Source of the DNA: Takakia lepidozioides
Lineage: Eukaryota; Streptophyta; Takakiopsida; Takakiales; Takakiaceae
Length of the DNA: 64,000 nt
Reading direction: 5' to 3'
Assembly (NCBI GenBank): GCA_030704615.1
Contig: CM060734.1
Span: 3,038,001-3,102,000, forward strand
Numbering within the stretch: position 1 is the stretch's first letter; the number at the start of each line of letters is the position of its first letter. Shown here piece by piece: positions 37,501-49,275 of this stretch. Made by a program: the position numbers and the translations under genes. Below the pieces are notes generated by a model that was given only the letters and a program-made list of their open reading frames with translations, was not told the origin of the DNA and searched no databases.

Positions 37501-38960
37501 CCCCCAACATGGCCTGCCACCTGCTTTCAAAGAATCACTTATTTGGGGCATGTTCCCAGCCATCTATGAGCAATTGCAACAGGAAGGTGTGAGACCAGAC
37601 AGGATCACGTTCATTCATGTTCTCAATGCGTGTGCCAGTCTTGGTGCCCTGGGAATGGGCAAAGAGGTCCACGCTGATATCATCAAAGCTGGAATCCCAT
37701 CATATATGAATCTGGAAAATACCCTTGTTGATGTGTATGCCAAATGCCGGGGCATGAAGGAAGCACGCGTACTGTTCAACAATATGAATCAACAAGATTT
37801 GGTCTCATGGAGCACGGCCATTGCAGGATGTGCCCAGCATGGTGGTGGTAGGGAAGCTTTTGATATGTACGTACAAATGCAATGGGAAGGGGTGCAGCCC
37901 AACAATGTAACACCCATGTGCGTTCTCGGTACATGTGCCACTCTTGCAGCTCTGAGAAAGGACAAAGGTGTCCATGCTGATATCATCAAAGCTGGAATCT
38001 CACCTGATATCACTCTGAAGACTGCCCTTGCTGATATGTATGCCATGGCTCACCAGTTCCACCTGGAGGCTCAACTTTTTGTCATTGATTCTCATTATGC
38101 CTATGGCCTTCTAAGCAAAGATATTCTCGTTGAATTACCCCTGCCTCCACAGCAGAAGCAGCAGGCCAGGCTGACTGGCCATGTCAAAGCTAGAATTGTT
38201 ACAGATGTCGTGGAGACCTATGATCAAATGATGGGGGAAGGGGTGAAGCCCAACCACATCACGTTTGTCTACATTTGCAATGCTTGTGCAAGCCTGACAG
38301 CCCTGGAAAAGCGCAAAGATGTGCATGTTGACATCATCAAAGCTGGAGTTGTACCAAATGTCATTCTGAACACTGCCCTGGCAGCTCTGGACAAGGGCAA
38401 AGAGGTCCAAGGTGACATCGTCAGAGCTGGAATTGTACCAACTGTTATTCTGAATTATCCCCTGGTGATCATGTATGCAAAATGTGGGTGCATCGAGGAG
38501 GAAGGAGGGTTTGACACTATGGCTGAACGAGATGTGGTGTCGTGGAATGCGATGCTTGCAGGGCATGCGCATTAGGGACGTGGTATGGAGGCTTTGGAGC
38601 CCTATGATCAAATGATTGGGGAAGGGTGAGACCCGACCACACCACGTTTGTGTGCATTTGTAGTGCGTGTGCAAGCAATATGGCAGCTCTGGAAAAGGGT
38701 AAAGAGGTCCATGGCGACATTATCAGAGCTGAAATTGCACCAAATGTCATTTTGAACAATACCCAGCTGAATCAGAGTACAGGTGGTTGGATGAACAGTT
38801 TCAATGTCTCAGGTGTTCCTATCTCCAGCCTCAAATTTGTAAATAAGTTGCCAGGTATGTACATGTTCTCTGAGGTATCAGGCAAGAAGTTTCAGGAGGT
38901 TGGATGGCCATGTCAAAGCTGGAATTGCTACAGATGTCGTCCTTGAGACTGCCCTTGCAG
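37500..38960 (+). pseudogene. PLS-type pentatricopeptide repeat (PPR) protein remnant
   Basis: From about 37,570 the frame encodes degenerate PPR repeats of the organellar RNA-binding PLS type: YEQLQQEGVRPDRITFIHVL, GKEVHADIIKAGI, LVDVYAKC, QDLVSWSTAIAGCAQHGGGREA, then further repeats with EGVKPNHITFVYICNACASL and a copy ending DVVSWNAMLAGHAH at TAG 38,573. Similar sequence continues in other frames to 38,960 (DHTTFVCICSACAS, GKEVHGDIIRAE). Several repeats are truncated or have foreign insertions (near 38,050-38,160). No E, DYW or targeting segment is visible, so this is a pseudogene or a fragment duplicated by rearrangement. Confidence 0.7.
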
Positions 38961-40855
38961 ATGTATGCCAACTGTGCGAGCATGAACGATGCACGTCAAG
39001 CTGCAGCTGCCAACACTATCACCCCAGTGCTCCAGCATAGACAGCTGAGGAGACTCCACCCCCACTCCCCCAGATGCAATACTGTTGTAAGTGGCTGTAT
39101 TCATTCCAAGCACAAGGCAAGCCTTTTTGCCTCCTCCCATTTTGGCGTCAACCCTCTCCACCTTGATCTCAAACTTCGGCATACCCCATCAGGGACGCAT
39201 GTCAAGTGCTTCAGGAAACATGACGTGATTGCAGCCATCAGTAACTTCCTGCTGCAAAGGCTCCATAGCACAGCTCATGCGAGAAACCAGTTTCAGTATT
39301 TTTGCTCTATGAAGAGCCCTGCTGTCGCTGCAAACAGCGCTCTGTCTTATGTTTGGGACTTCAAAAGCTACGAGCGACTCTCTCTTCCAAGCAGCATTGC
39401 CCTGAGGACGGCGCCACCCCGAACTGCTGGCCTCTCAACCTTCCCAGCTCGCCCACCACTCGCATGTCTTCCCGCTGGATCATCGTCCCTGCCCGTGCCT
39501 TAATGCACCCTCAGCACCAGCACAACAGCATCAGGAAGGCAGCTGCCAGTAAAAACACTCCGGAGCCTTGGCAGTGGCAGCAGTGGCAGCTCCACCTTCG
39601 TCCCCAATCATCTCAATGTCCCTTTACTCTCAGGGAGCACACTCACCCCTCTCCCCAGTCTTGGCTACTCCCCTCCTCCTTGATAAAAATACTTCGCATT
39701 GCATACAATGTATTGTCATTACTCTCTGATGTACAGTAGTTATGTCCCAAATGGCCTCCCAAATTCAAGTGGCAACTCACTGTCCAGCAGGATCAGCCAC
39801 ACAAACTCCAAAGGCACTCCGTTGCTCAAGACCAGCAATCTCATCAGACTTCCCCACGTCAACCGCCACCCATGGTAACACAATTTACTTATCCAGGTAC
39901 AAGACCTCTCAATTTATATGTGCCTGAGCTTAGTCTCAGCACAGGTCACCAACTCGACTTATCTATTTCTCCCTTACTAGTGCTGCCTTACTGTACCCCG
40001 CTCCAGAATGTAGCCCCCCATATTTGCTCCGCACTGACTGTACACCGATCTAACCCTCATCTCTGTTTTACAGGCTCTCTCCCAAACACGGACTATCAAA
40101 CATCTCCGTCCTCCTCTCAACAAGCAATGTGGACAAAGTGGCCATCTCTCGTTCTTTCAATTTCAAGCATGCACTACTCTCCTCAAACAATTTTACACAA
40201 ATACTTTTACTCCATGATCTACTCCATGACTATCACCATTATCATGACAATTACCATGATATTTACCATGACAGTTACCATTATCACGTCGCTACTCACC
40301 ACATGGTAAATACTTATCTCTCATTTTCTACTCACTTCATCTCACACATATCATCATATCACAGAGTATGGGTCAAGAAAATAACACTATTTGTTCATTC
40401 TCGTCACCTCATCCCCAAATTCCTATTTGGCGCGGACCCCCTCATATCGTCAGGCACTCCCCGGCACCCCTACTCTCCTTTGTGCTGCCCAACCCCCCCT
40501 CCCGACATAACCCACCGCAGGCGCTATTACGTTCCCACCCCCAACCTCCCCCACCGCATTAACCTAAATACAATTAACCCACCCTTACATACGCCAGTAA
40601 CTAGCTCCACCCATACCCATTACGATGCCGCAAAAATCACCCCCCATATATTCTCATATACTGCTCACCCCCCAAATCTCCCTATCCCTCGACCACTCAA
40701 AAGACACCTCCTAACCCACTGTCCACATGATACCACTGCCGATTACCTGCATCCAAACACTCCTACCATCACCCACCGTCTCACCACAAGACCTACCAAC
40801 TAGCATGCGCATAGATTATGCATCTACGCTGCGGGGACATCCACCCCAACCCGCG
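38961..40855. other. Pyrimidine-rich region without recognisable gene
   Basis: The plus strand is strongly C/T/A biased, especially 39,400-40,800, giving long Pro/Ser/Thr/His-rich frames such as 40,129-40,803. 40,215-40,300 holds ACCATTATCATGACA-like micro-repeats. I see no convincing gene. Confidence 0.5.
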
Positions 40856-40979
40856 CACTACAGCAATGGGGGGGTTTAGCGACGCCCGACCGACCTTCTT
40901 GAGGTCGTTAAGGGGGTCTAAAGCCGCCGCGGCCAAGTCCCAAATACCGACCCCTGAGGCGTCGCTAAAAAGGCGTCGG

Positions 40980-41900
40980 TAAATCGGGCAGTTAAGACCG
41001 ACCCCCAGGGGGTCGCCGAATTGCCCCGACACCAGGCCCCTCTAACCAACCCGTTGTCCGACGCTGTGGAGCTTTGCCCGTGCGACCCCAAGGGGGTCGC
41101 ATTGCTACTTTTGAAAAAAAAAAAAAAAAAAAAAACAGTTAAAAGGTTCGGAATACCGACCGACCCCACGGGGGTCGGACTTACCTAGCGACGGATATGG
41201 TGGTTCCGGGGGTATAGCCATGCTGCGACCCCAAGGGGGTCGGAGTAAGCTATCGGCGGCGGGAGGTGAGGCGCCCCCCCAGACGTCGTATTTACGTAGC
41301 GACGGGTCTGGCGGGTAGGCATATGTATCGCCACTGTGCGACCCCAAAGCCGTCGTAGGTACCTAGCGACGGGTATGGCGGGGGTAGCGGGTATCGCACT
41401 ATGCGACCCCTCGGAGGTTGGTAATACGTAGCGACGGGTATGGCGGGGGCCGTTGTATCGCGACTGTGCGACCCCCAGGGGGTCGGAGTTACGTAGCGAC
41501 AGGTATGGCGAGGGTCGTGGTATCGCCACTGTGCGACCCCCGGGGGGTCGGAGTTACGTAGCGACAGGTTTGGCGGGGGTCGTGGTATCCCCATTGTGCG
41601 ACCCCAGGGGGTTGAAGTTACGTAGCGACGGTATGGATGGGCCGAGGTTTCGCTAGTAGCGACCCCTATGGAGTCGATTCACGGGCAGTTATTGGGGAGG
41701 AGAAAGCGACCACCAGGGGGTCGGTGGACGGATTTGCTTGTGTTAATCCTAGACCGACCCCCAGGGGGTCGGTGCTTATGAGCGACGCGCAGGACACACC
41801 CTAAAGAGACCCATGGGGGGTCGGTATTTCCAGGCGACGGGAAGGGGCATGCTTGGGTGAATCCTAAAGCGACCCTAGGGGGTCGCCCCTCAAATGATGT
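40980..41900. repeat. Left subterminal array of GCGACCCC...GGGGTCG palindromes
   Basis: At least ten units are present. The core array (41,170-41,640) has a period of about 60-65 bp: GCGACCCCCAGGGGGTCGGA, then TTACGTAGCGACGGGTATGG and GGGTCGTGGTATCGCCACTG. Looser copies continue to 41,890. An oligo-A run sits at 41,114-41,135. Confidence 0.8.
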
Positions 41901-42157
41901 TTTCATCTTGTTTTATTTATTTGCTTTATATTACCCCCGCACATTGGCCGGTTGCCTTGTAAATTGTAGTACCTTTCTTGGGGCCGAGAACCTTCCTAGA
42001 GCCTCTTTGTAGGTGTAACCTATATGTCCACAACAAAGCAAACCCGCGAGAGACATCGCGAATTAGACGACAAGCAACTGCTGCTAGAAATAATCAATAA
42101 AACATAACAAGGCTCCTATCATGTACAAGCATTATATAATATGCATCTTCTATAGTA

Positions 42158-44420
42158 CTAAATACCCTCATGGACTTCGAGGTCCTCGAGGGTCAATATA
42201 TCATCCTGCGAACCATCATCATCACCCCGATCACTCTCATCCTCATCCTCATCCTCGCTAGTCTGGCCCTCATCCTCGACATCGGTCACCCTATGGTCAG
42301 TAGTGCTACTAGTAATACTTCGCTTTTTTGTACTCTTTGCGGAGAGGGCCCTATGGGTCTTGATGCGCAAAGCACGGGGTATCCTTCATTCTTGACAAAT
42401 TCTACCTCCTCCACGCTTGGGTGTCTCCCAAACCAGCTACGATGCTACACAATCACAAACAACCTTAATTAGTTTATGCAAGATATACCAAAGAGAAGTA
42501 AAGCTAATGTAGTGGTTGGTTGTTTAGGAGTCATGGGACATTCTCATTGCCGAGGAGGCTGATGCCAAGAAGAAGGCTCAATTTGCTAGGGGTCGTGAGG
42601 CGGCCATGTTACGCAAAGAGAAAGGGCTAGATACCTGCACCCACAAGTTTGGTCCGGGAGGGCACAAGTCATTTGCGACCCGATTTGTAAGCATTTCATG
42701 GATGCATTCACTTTAATGTGTTGCTTTGTCTACATATGGCTATCAAATTGAAGCCTGCATGCATCATTAACATCTTGCACATGTCCAAAATACAATGAAT
42801 GAAATAGGAAGGAAGATGTGGAGTTCATACCTCACTGATATTTGATGGCCTAATGGCTTTGACACCGTTCTTCGCTGCTTGCCGGATCTCCTTCCTTGCA
42901 CGATATTGCCTATCCTTCAGGTTCTTTCCAATCAACCCCATCAAGCGGGACTCACTCCAACCACCCCCAAACTTCTTTTCCAATTCGGCTACAAATCCCC
43001 TACGGTGCTCCCATGGTTGTTGATCCCAATCTACATGTAAAGAGAACCATCGGGCCGCTTTTGGAAAGGCATGCCTCCTCAACGCTTCCCAAAACTCTCC
43101 AACTGGATACCCATACTTGTTGGCCTCTAGAGGTGGGACCTTCTTAGGCACCTCTAGCCCTCCCTTCTTCCCTCTCTTCCCGCGCTTACGAGGCTCTCCT
43201 TCTACTGAACCCTCTCCAATATCTCCCTTCCCACTACCCTCCCCCAACTCTCCGACTGTGAGAGGGGTATCCTCAATGCAAGGCTTCTTCTTCTTCTTGC
43301 TAAGGGGCTTTTCCACTATCTTTGTTTTCCCTCTCCCCACAACAGCCTCAACTTCCTCCATTTCTCTCTCTCTACGTCTCTCTCCGGCTCCCTCGGCAAT
43401 GACCAGAGGTCTCTCAAGGGCATGTGGCACCGGGTCCACAAATGGAGCCTGCAATTACAATGGGTTTTGTGAGGCCCTTGGCCAATCTCTGCAAGTCAGG
43501 TACACAAACCAAATAAAAACAACAAAAACAAAAAGAATGCAGTAGGAAATACAACAAAATGGCGAGAGAGATACTGGCCTCATGATGCTCCGAGGCGATT
43601 GTATCCCTGGGCCTGAGCGCGGGCATCTCAGGTACCTCGAGTTCAGGTGCCAAAAGTTGTCCCATTGATGGCAATGGAACCCCCATTGCCGCCAAAGATG
43701 CCATGATTGTGCTTGCTCTTCAGGAGAGGCTTGACCCCAACTGCCACTAGCTAGAGTCACAGCAGCGAGCTGGCCAAATGCGAGGCCCTTCCTGGCCGAG
43801 GACTGGCCACCAATGGAGGTATCATGGACATGAGCGGGAGAGGCGCCTTGGGTACCATGAGATGCATCATGCCATGAAGAACTCCCCAATCTTTTAACAA
43901 GAGCATCATTTGGGCCAAGTGGCCTAGCTACCTCCCCACGTATGGGACCCCTTTCCACCCTCTCTCTCTCTTGTGCATTGATCAGCAAATCCCGTTGACA
44001 TGTCATAACCCTCCTAACCTCGGTGGTTGGAGAAGCACCGGGAGCAATGTCCAATTGGCCCATCCTAGGACCATCTTGAAAAATCTTTATATTACCCATA
44101 TATAATGCTTCTAACGAAGGAGAGAGGGTAGCGCTAGATACTGCAGGCCCAATGGTGGACTCATCAATAGTACCAGTAGTATCCGGCACAAGAGCCACTT
44201 CAACTACAACACCTTGGCCCAAGAGGGGGGCATCATCATCAACACGGTGCTCGGGGGGGCCACTGGTACTCTCGGGCTCATGAAATGAAGGAGCAAGCAC
44301 AGGAGGAGGGGAAGGCCGGGGGGTCAAACCAGATTTCTTTCATGTACTTGAGCGATACGGGTTTGCTTCTGGTTTTTTCCTTTTCTTTGCAGCAAGGGTC
44401 TTCTCCGAATCCTTAGCCAT
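42158..44420 (-). pseudogene. Decayed En/Spm-type transposon gene (minus strand exons)
   Basis: A plausible start ATG is at 44,420-44,418. An in-frame TGA follows 26 codons later (44,342-44,340) and could be a CGA-to-TGA change. The frame then continues (TPRPSPPPVL...) to about 43,455. A second exon, 43,448-42,831, bounded by AG and GT, encodes a Lys/Glu-rich part and FWEALRRHAFPKAARWF...GKNLKDRQYRARKEIRQAAK, ending NISE. A last exon starts at 42,444 and ends in an acidic tail (DEDEDESDRGDDD) with its stop at 42,158. The piece expected between NISE and the tail lies on the opposite strand (next entry). The family resemblance is to plant Ptta/En-Spm proteins, and a decayed relative is at 5.5-7.1 kb. 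Function is unknown, probably DNA binding or transposition. Confidence 0.55.
42528..42686 (+). pseudogene. Inverted exon of the same transposon gene
   Basis: 159 nt (53 codons, no stop) bounded by an acceptor TTTAG and donor GTAAGC on the plus strand encode ESWDILIAEEADAKKKAQFA...HKFGPGGHKSFATRF. The H-x-x-GG-x-KSF ending is the hallmark that follows the R-rich segment in plant Ptta/En-Spm (Transposase_24-like) proteins. It would naturally continue the NISE end of the minus-strand exon at 42,831. Its orientation is opposite to both neighbours, so a small inversion carrying exon and splice signals is the simplest explanation. Confidence 0.55.
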
Positions 44421-44789
44421 GTCTGAAATGAACTACAACATATGAATTCAAAGAAAATATCCTAAAAAGCATAATGAAGACTGTAGAGTATTACATAGAT
44501 TTTTATAGAGCAAAAAAGAATTATACACTGGAAAAGACACTACAATATATCAACATCAAATAAACCAATAAATAATTAAAAAACTACACCAAATACAGAC
44601 CATGGGACATACAAGTAGAAATACAAAAAGTAGGAAAACACAATAATGTAGCCGTTAGTGACGAGTCTTCTCTCACGAGCCCTGAATCATAAAACACAGA
44701 GGCAAAGGCAGGGAGTACCAGACCCGAGCAAGAAGACGGTAGCTGCCAGCGTCCGTGGGGCAAGACACGGAGGTCAGTCGCTGTGCACA

Positions 44790-46395
44790 CCACCGCGGCC
44801 AGCTCCCCATTCCTGCGAATGTGATCAGAGACAGATGGAGAGGGTGTCTGCATTACCCAAAATCGAAATAAAAAAGCCCATGTGGGCTGGGGTGCCTGCG
44901 CGCACCAGCGCGGCCAGCCCCCTGTTGCTGGGAATTGCTTGACAGAGATGGTGAGGGAGAGAGAGAGAGGGTGTCTGCATCACCAAAAATAACTAAAAAA
45001 AAAAGCCCATGTGGGCTGGGCTGCCTACGCGCACCAGCGCGGCCAGCCCCCCGTTGTTGCGAATTTCTTGATAGAGATGGTGAGGGAGAGAGAGAGGGTG
45101 CCTGCATCACCGAAAATAACTTAAAAAAAAAGCCCATGTGGGCTGGGGTGCCTGCGCACACCAGCACGGCCAGCCCCCCGTTGCTGCGAATTGCTTGACG
45201 GAGATGGTGAGGGAGAGAGAGAGGGTACCTGCATCACCGATCAAAACTAAAAAAAAACCCCCATGTGCGCTGGGGTGCCTGCGCGCACCAGTGCGGCCAA
45301 GCCCCCCCCTTGCTGCGAATTGCTTGACAGAGATGGTGAGGGGGAGAGAGAGAGTACCTGCATCACCCAAAATCGGGGAAAAAAAAAATGCTATGTGGGC
45401 TGGGGTGGCTGTGAATTCCCCCCCCCCCCCCCCTTGCTGCGAATTGCTGCACAGAGGTGGTGAGGGAGAGAGAGAGGGTGTCTGCATCACCCAAAATCCA
45501 AAAAAAAAAAAACCATGTGGGCTGGGGTGGCTGCGAATTGCCCCCCCCCCCTCTCGGCGTTGCTGCACATAGGTGGTGAGGGAGAGAGAGAGGGTGCTTG
45601 CATCACCCAAAATAAAATAAAATAAAATAAAAACCCATGTGGGCTGGGGTGCCTGTGCACACCAGCGCGGCTAGCCCCCCCGTTGCTGCGAATTGTTGCA
45701 TAGAGGTGGTGAGGGAGAGAGAGAGGGTGCCTGCATCACCCAAAATCCAAGAATAAATAAAACCCATGTGGGCTGGGGTGGCTGCGAATTGCCCCCCCTC
45801 CCGTTGCTGCGAATTGCTGCACAGAGGTGGTGAGGGAGAGAGAGAGAGAGAGGGTGCCTGTATCACCCAAAATAAATAAATAAATAAATAAAACGTGTGG
45901 GCTGCGGTGTCTGCGTGCACCAGCGCGGCCAGCCCCCCTGTTGCTGCACAGAGGTGGTGAGGGAGAGAGAGAGGGTGCCTGCATGACCCAAAAATTATTT
46001 AAATTAAAAAAAACAAAAAACAAAAAAAAAAACATGTGGGTTGCGATGCCTGCGCGCACTAGCGCAGCCCCCCCCCCCCCCTTGCTGCGAATTGCTGCAT
46101 AGAGGTGGTGAGGGAGAGAGAGAGGGTGCCTGCATCATCCAAAATAAAATAAAATAAAGCCCATGTGGGCTGGGGTGCCTGCGCGCACGTGGCCAGCCCT
46201 CCGTTGCTGCGAATTGCTTGACAGAGAGCATGCGTGATAGAGAGGGTGTCTGCCATCACCCAAATTTAAAAAAAAATAAAGCCCAAGTGGGCTGGTGTGG
46301 CTGCGCGCACCAATGCGGCCAGCTCCCCGTTGCTGCGAATCGCTTGACAGAGAGGTAGTGTGAGAGAATGAGAGGGTGCCATTACCCAAATTCGA
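44790..46395. repeat. Minisatellite of about 125-135 bp units
   Basis: Around a dozen units each contain CCCATGTGGGCTGGGGTG, CTGCGCGCACCAGCGCGGCC, GTTGCTGCGAATTGCTTGAC, AGAGATGGTGAGGGAGAGAG and GGGTGTCTGCATCACCAAAA, followed by an A-rich run of variable length. Poly-C runs vary among units. Both strands are open over long stretches, which explains several spurious frames. Confidence 0.9.
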
Positions 46396-46939
46396 AAACC
46401 TAACCAAGCTCGGGTGGGGTGGCTGTAGGGTGCCTGCCGGGGAAGGACAGCCGGGGGTGAGCGAGCCAAGCTCGGGTTACCTACCCTGCAGCACATACAC
46501 ACACAGGCGAGTTAACAAACCGACAGAGGTGGGGGAGCTGGAATCGGCGAGCTCGCCTTGCGAGGAAAAGAAAGACAGAGGGGACGGTTTGAAGGTGCAA
46601 GGAAAGCAAGGTAAATGATAGAGAAGGGATCCCTAGCTCACCTCTGGAAGACGCACGGCCGAGGGCGAACAACTCAACATCCGAGCTTGGGAGATTCACA
46701 GCCGCGGCAAAAAGCAAGTGGCGCACAAAGCGCGCCTTCCTCTGAGCTCCCCCACGACAAGGTGACCTCCGCACCTCCCACCCTCTTGTTCAAGTTCTAC
46801 CTTGCAAGCTGAGTGAAGAGGAGAGGGAGAGGGAGCTGGGCCGTGAGAGAGAGAAAGAGGTCGCTTGACGATTTTGAATTTTTTTGAATTAACGACGGTA
46901 ATCAAACAAATCGAAATTAGTAAAAGGTTAATCCCGTCG

Positions 46940-47215
46940 CTGTGTAGCCTGGGGGTCGCTTTTAGTGCAGCTACATGCACCCATTTCCCATCGCTTTCTA
47001 TTAGCGACCCCCTGGAGGTCGCTTCTGGGGACTTAGAAGTTTTAGAGCCGGATATTGCTAGCTGGTAGTGTGGGCACCCATTTCCTATCGCTTTCTAGAA
47101 GCGACCCCCTGGAGGTCGCTTTCTGGGACTTGGTGGTTTTAGTACTGCCGGATGTTGTGGGCACCCATTTCCCGTCGCATGGTACTTGCAACCCCCAGGT
47201 GGTCGCTTCTTGGGG
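46940..47215. repeat. Right subterminal array of GCGACCCCCTGGAGGTCGCT palindromes
   Basis: Three to four units of about 85-110 bp carry CACCCATTTCCCATCGCTTT, AGCGACCCCCTGGAGGTCGC and TGGGACTTAGAAGTTTTAG-like sections. The palindrome matches that of the left array at 40.98-41.9 kb. Confidence 0.75.
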
Positions 47216-47397
47216 GTTGGAGCTTTTTTGAAAGCATGATGTCCTGTTTCATAGAATTCATATATCAGTTGGATGTGCAATTTCAATAGTGAGGTTTTTG
47301 GATTTTTTTATGGATGATGGTATGCTCACGGGCTCGGCCAATCACGGAGGATGATTATTGAAATGTAGTTCCACCCGACGAGAACACCTCCAACAAT

Positions 47398-48890
47398 GAT
47401 GTCCGCATGCTTGATGTACTTCCACCTCTTTCAAGACGCCGTCGACGTAGGGATGAGCGGTTGGCGGACGTACCTGGAGAGCCTCACGTGATTCATGCAC
47501 AAGGCCTCGAGCATCCCATTCCACGTCCCAGCTTGCCACCTCGAGGTCCTAGGCCTCTTAGTCCAGAGCCACGAGGCCCTGATCAAGCCACTTTGGACAA
47601 ACCCCCTCGGGTGGAGTGTTGGTGCGAGCGGTGTTGGGCACGAGTGGCACCTGGAGGTGTTCCCGTGATGCGGCAGGATCATATTGTGGATGAACACTAT
47701 CAGACATGGGGGATTGCCGATGCGGCAAGGGTGAGCCTTCTATAACCCATTGTTGTAACATTTTTTGTGCTAGTATATGAGGACGCACGTTTGTTGCAAG
47801 TACTCGGATGTTTAAAAATGACTTGTAATTGATACTGTAATGGAAGTTACTGTGGTTAAATATATGAGTAAACAACAAACTAATTGTATGAATTATATAT
47901 TACGTGCAGCCACGAGTTATTGCCCTCCAAGCGCGCAAAAACAGTACATCACAGATACGTGATGAGTTGGAGGTAGACCATCCATTGCCGGATGTCACTT
48001 TGTTTTTCCCTCAGGTTGACATAGATAGGGTCCGTGAGACGAGGGGCTTACCCTATGCCCTTCGATTATTTGGTCGCTGAGCGCGCAGCCGGCCACCACT
48101 TGCACCGACGCCTCCTCATGATGTCGATATTTCACGTCCATCACCAGTACGCTCTAGTTGTACTAGTCCAGCTCCACCTCCTCCACCTTCTGATCCTCAT
48201 CCATCTGTATCTCCTCCTCGTCCAGTTTCCACTAGTACACTGGCCCATGTAGAGCCACCTGCACCACCTCCACTTTGCACTAGTACTGCACCGGCCCATG
48301 GGTCACCTCTATCACATCCAGTTTGCACTAGTACAGCAGCCCACGAGTCACATCTACTTTTGAGTCCACCCCGTGCACAATCATCTCCCAGCTGCTCACC
48401 CGATCAGTCACATATCACTCCACCTCCTAGTTCTCATCACCAGTCACCCCAACAGCTGTCCCTTCCCAATCCCAGGCCCCCATAGGTGTCTCACGTGCAC
48501 GTCCCACCCAGACCCCTAGGAAGTGTAGGCCACCACTGGTACTTGAGGTACGACGGCCCGATGATCCTAGGGTTACTGACAAGGAGTATAGGACGATGTT
48601 GCAGACACCATTCAGGCCTAGCCTTTGGCGTGCACTGTGCCTCCGGTCCCCATTCCTCAAAGCCAACCATTTCAGTTTTGGGGTCGGCGATATTGTGTGA
48701 AAGCCGCCACCAACCCTTCCATGGGTCGTGGGCTATTTGCAATGGAGGATATTGTGGTTCCTCTAGGGAGAGGACAAATAGTGGACTTATTTCCCTACTT
48801 TGGCCCATACTACATGTGGTTGTCGATGGGGAGGCAAATGATTTATTCGTCTGTTGTGTCTCCGCACATGTGTCGCACACGTAATAGTCC
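47398..48890 (+). pseudogene. Remnant transposon-type gene, plus strand
   Basis: Discontinuous frames encode a basic, Pro-rich protein. The segment at 47,600-47,745 has CWCERCWARVAPGG...DHIVDEHYQTWG, which loosely resembles the cysteine motif of transposase-associated domains in CACTA elements. A second exon-like piece starts near 47,909 after TTACGTGCAG (RVIALQARKNSTSQIRDEL) and runs into a long Pro/Ser-rich stretch (48,100-48,480). A third piece lies at 48,500-48,850. Stops interrupt all of them. I cannot name the product. Confidence 0.35.
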
Positions 48891-49060
48891 TCCAAATAAC
48901 CCTCCAAAAGCTCCAAATGTTTGCCAAATATTGGTCTTTAAGGACCCCCAATAGTCCTCCAAACAGTCCTCCAAACACCCCTTCAAGAGCTCTTCAAGTG
49001 TCTTATAAAAGCTCCTCAAAGGACCCCCCAAAGATCCTCCAAAGGCAATACTCTTCCAGA
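48880..49060. repeat. CCTCCAAA-rich short repeats
   Basis: Repeated CCTCCAAA, CAATAGTCCTCCAAA and GCTCCTCAAAGGACCCCCCA motifs, non-coding. Confidence 0.6.
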
Positions 49061-49089
49061 TACACCCTAGATGTCATACACTTGTAATG

Positions 49090-49275
49090 AAAACGTATGG
49101 TAGGCAAAGTCTCTCCATTGGTACCCATACATTTTTCAGTAAAATGTATGGTGGGGCAGAGGGAGCCCATACACTGTTCAGAAAAACGTATGATAGGCAG
49201 AGGGGGCCCATACACTGTTCACAAAAGTGTATGTTGGGCAGAGGGAGCCCATACACAGTTTCTTGAAGGGTATGG
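49090..49275. repeat. Four tandem 56-bp units with CATACA...TGTATG palindromes
   Basis: Units contain GGGCAGAGGGAGCCCATACA, then CTGTTCA, AAAA and CGTATG or TGTATG, so each forms a short hairpin. Four copies occur with substitutions. Confidence 0.75.

Larger units (their letters stand above)
40856..47220. mobile_element. CACTA (En/Spm)-like element, approximate limits
   Basis: The left edge reads CACTACAGCAATGG, consistent with a CACTA terminus. Inside are subterminal arrays of the palindrome CGACCCC(C)...GGGGTCG at both ends (40,980-41,900 and 46,940-47,215), as expected of CACTA elements, a decayed minus-strand gene resembling Ptta/En-Spm proteins (42.2-44.4 kb), and a long minisatellite. 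I could not identify a matching right TAGTG end (a TAGTG at 47,070-47,074 lies inside the right array), so the right limit is approximate. Confidence 0.5.

Noticed and set aside
40129-40803. 224-codon ORF
   Set aside because: It is produced by strong pyrimidine/A bias (Pro, Thr, His, Ser); several frames are open together and no motif is present.
44658-46407. Many 60-170 codon ORFs on both strands
   Set aside because: All are shadows of the minisatellite; unit length variation shifts frames and no frame is favoured.
47067-47077. TAGTG as the right end of the CACTA-like element
   Set aside because: The subterminal palindromes continue beyond it and no 3-bp duplication matches the left flank.
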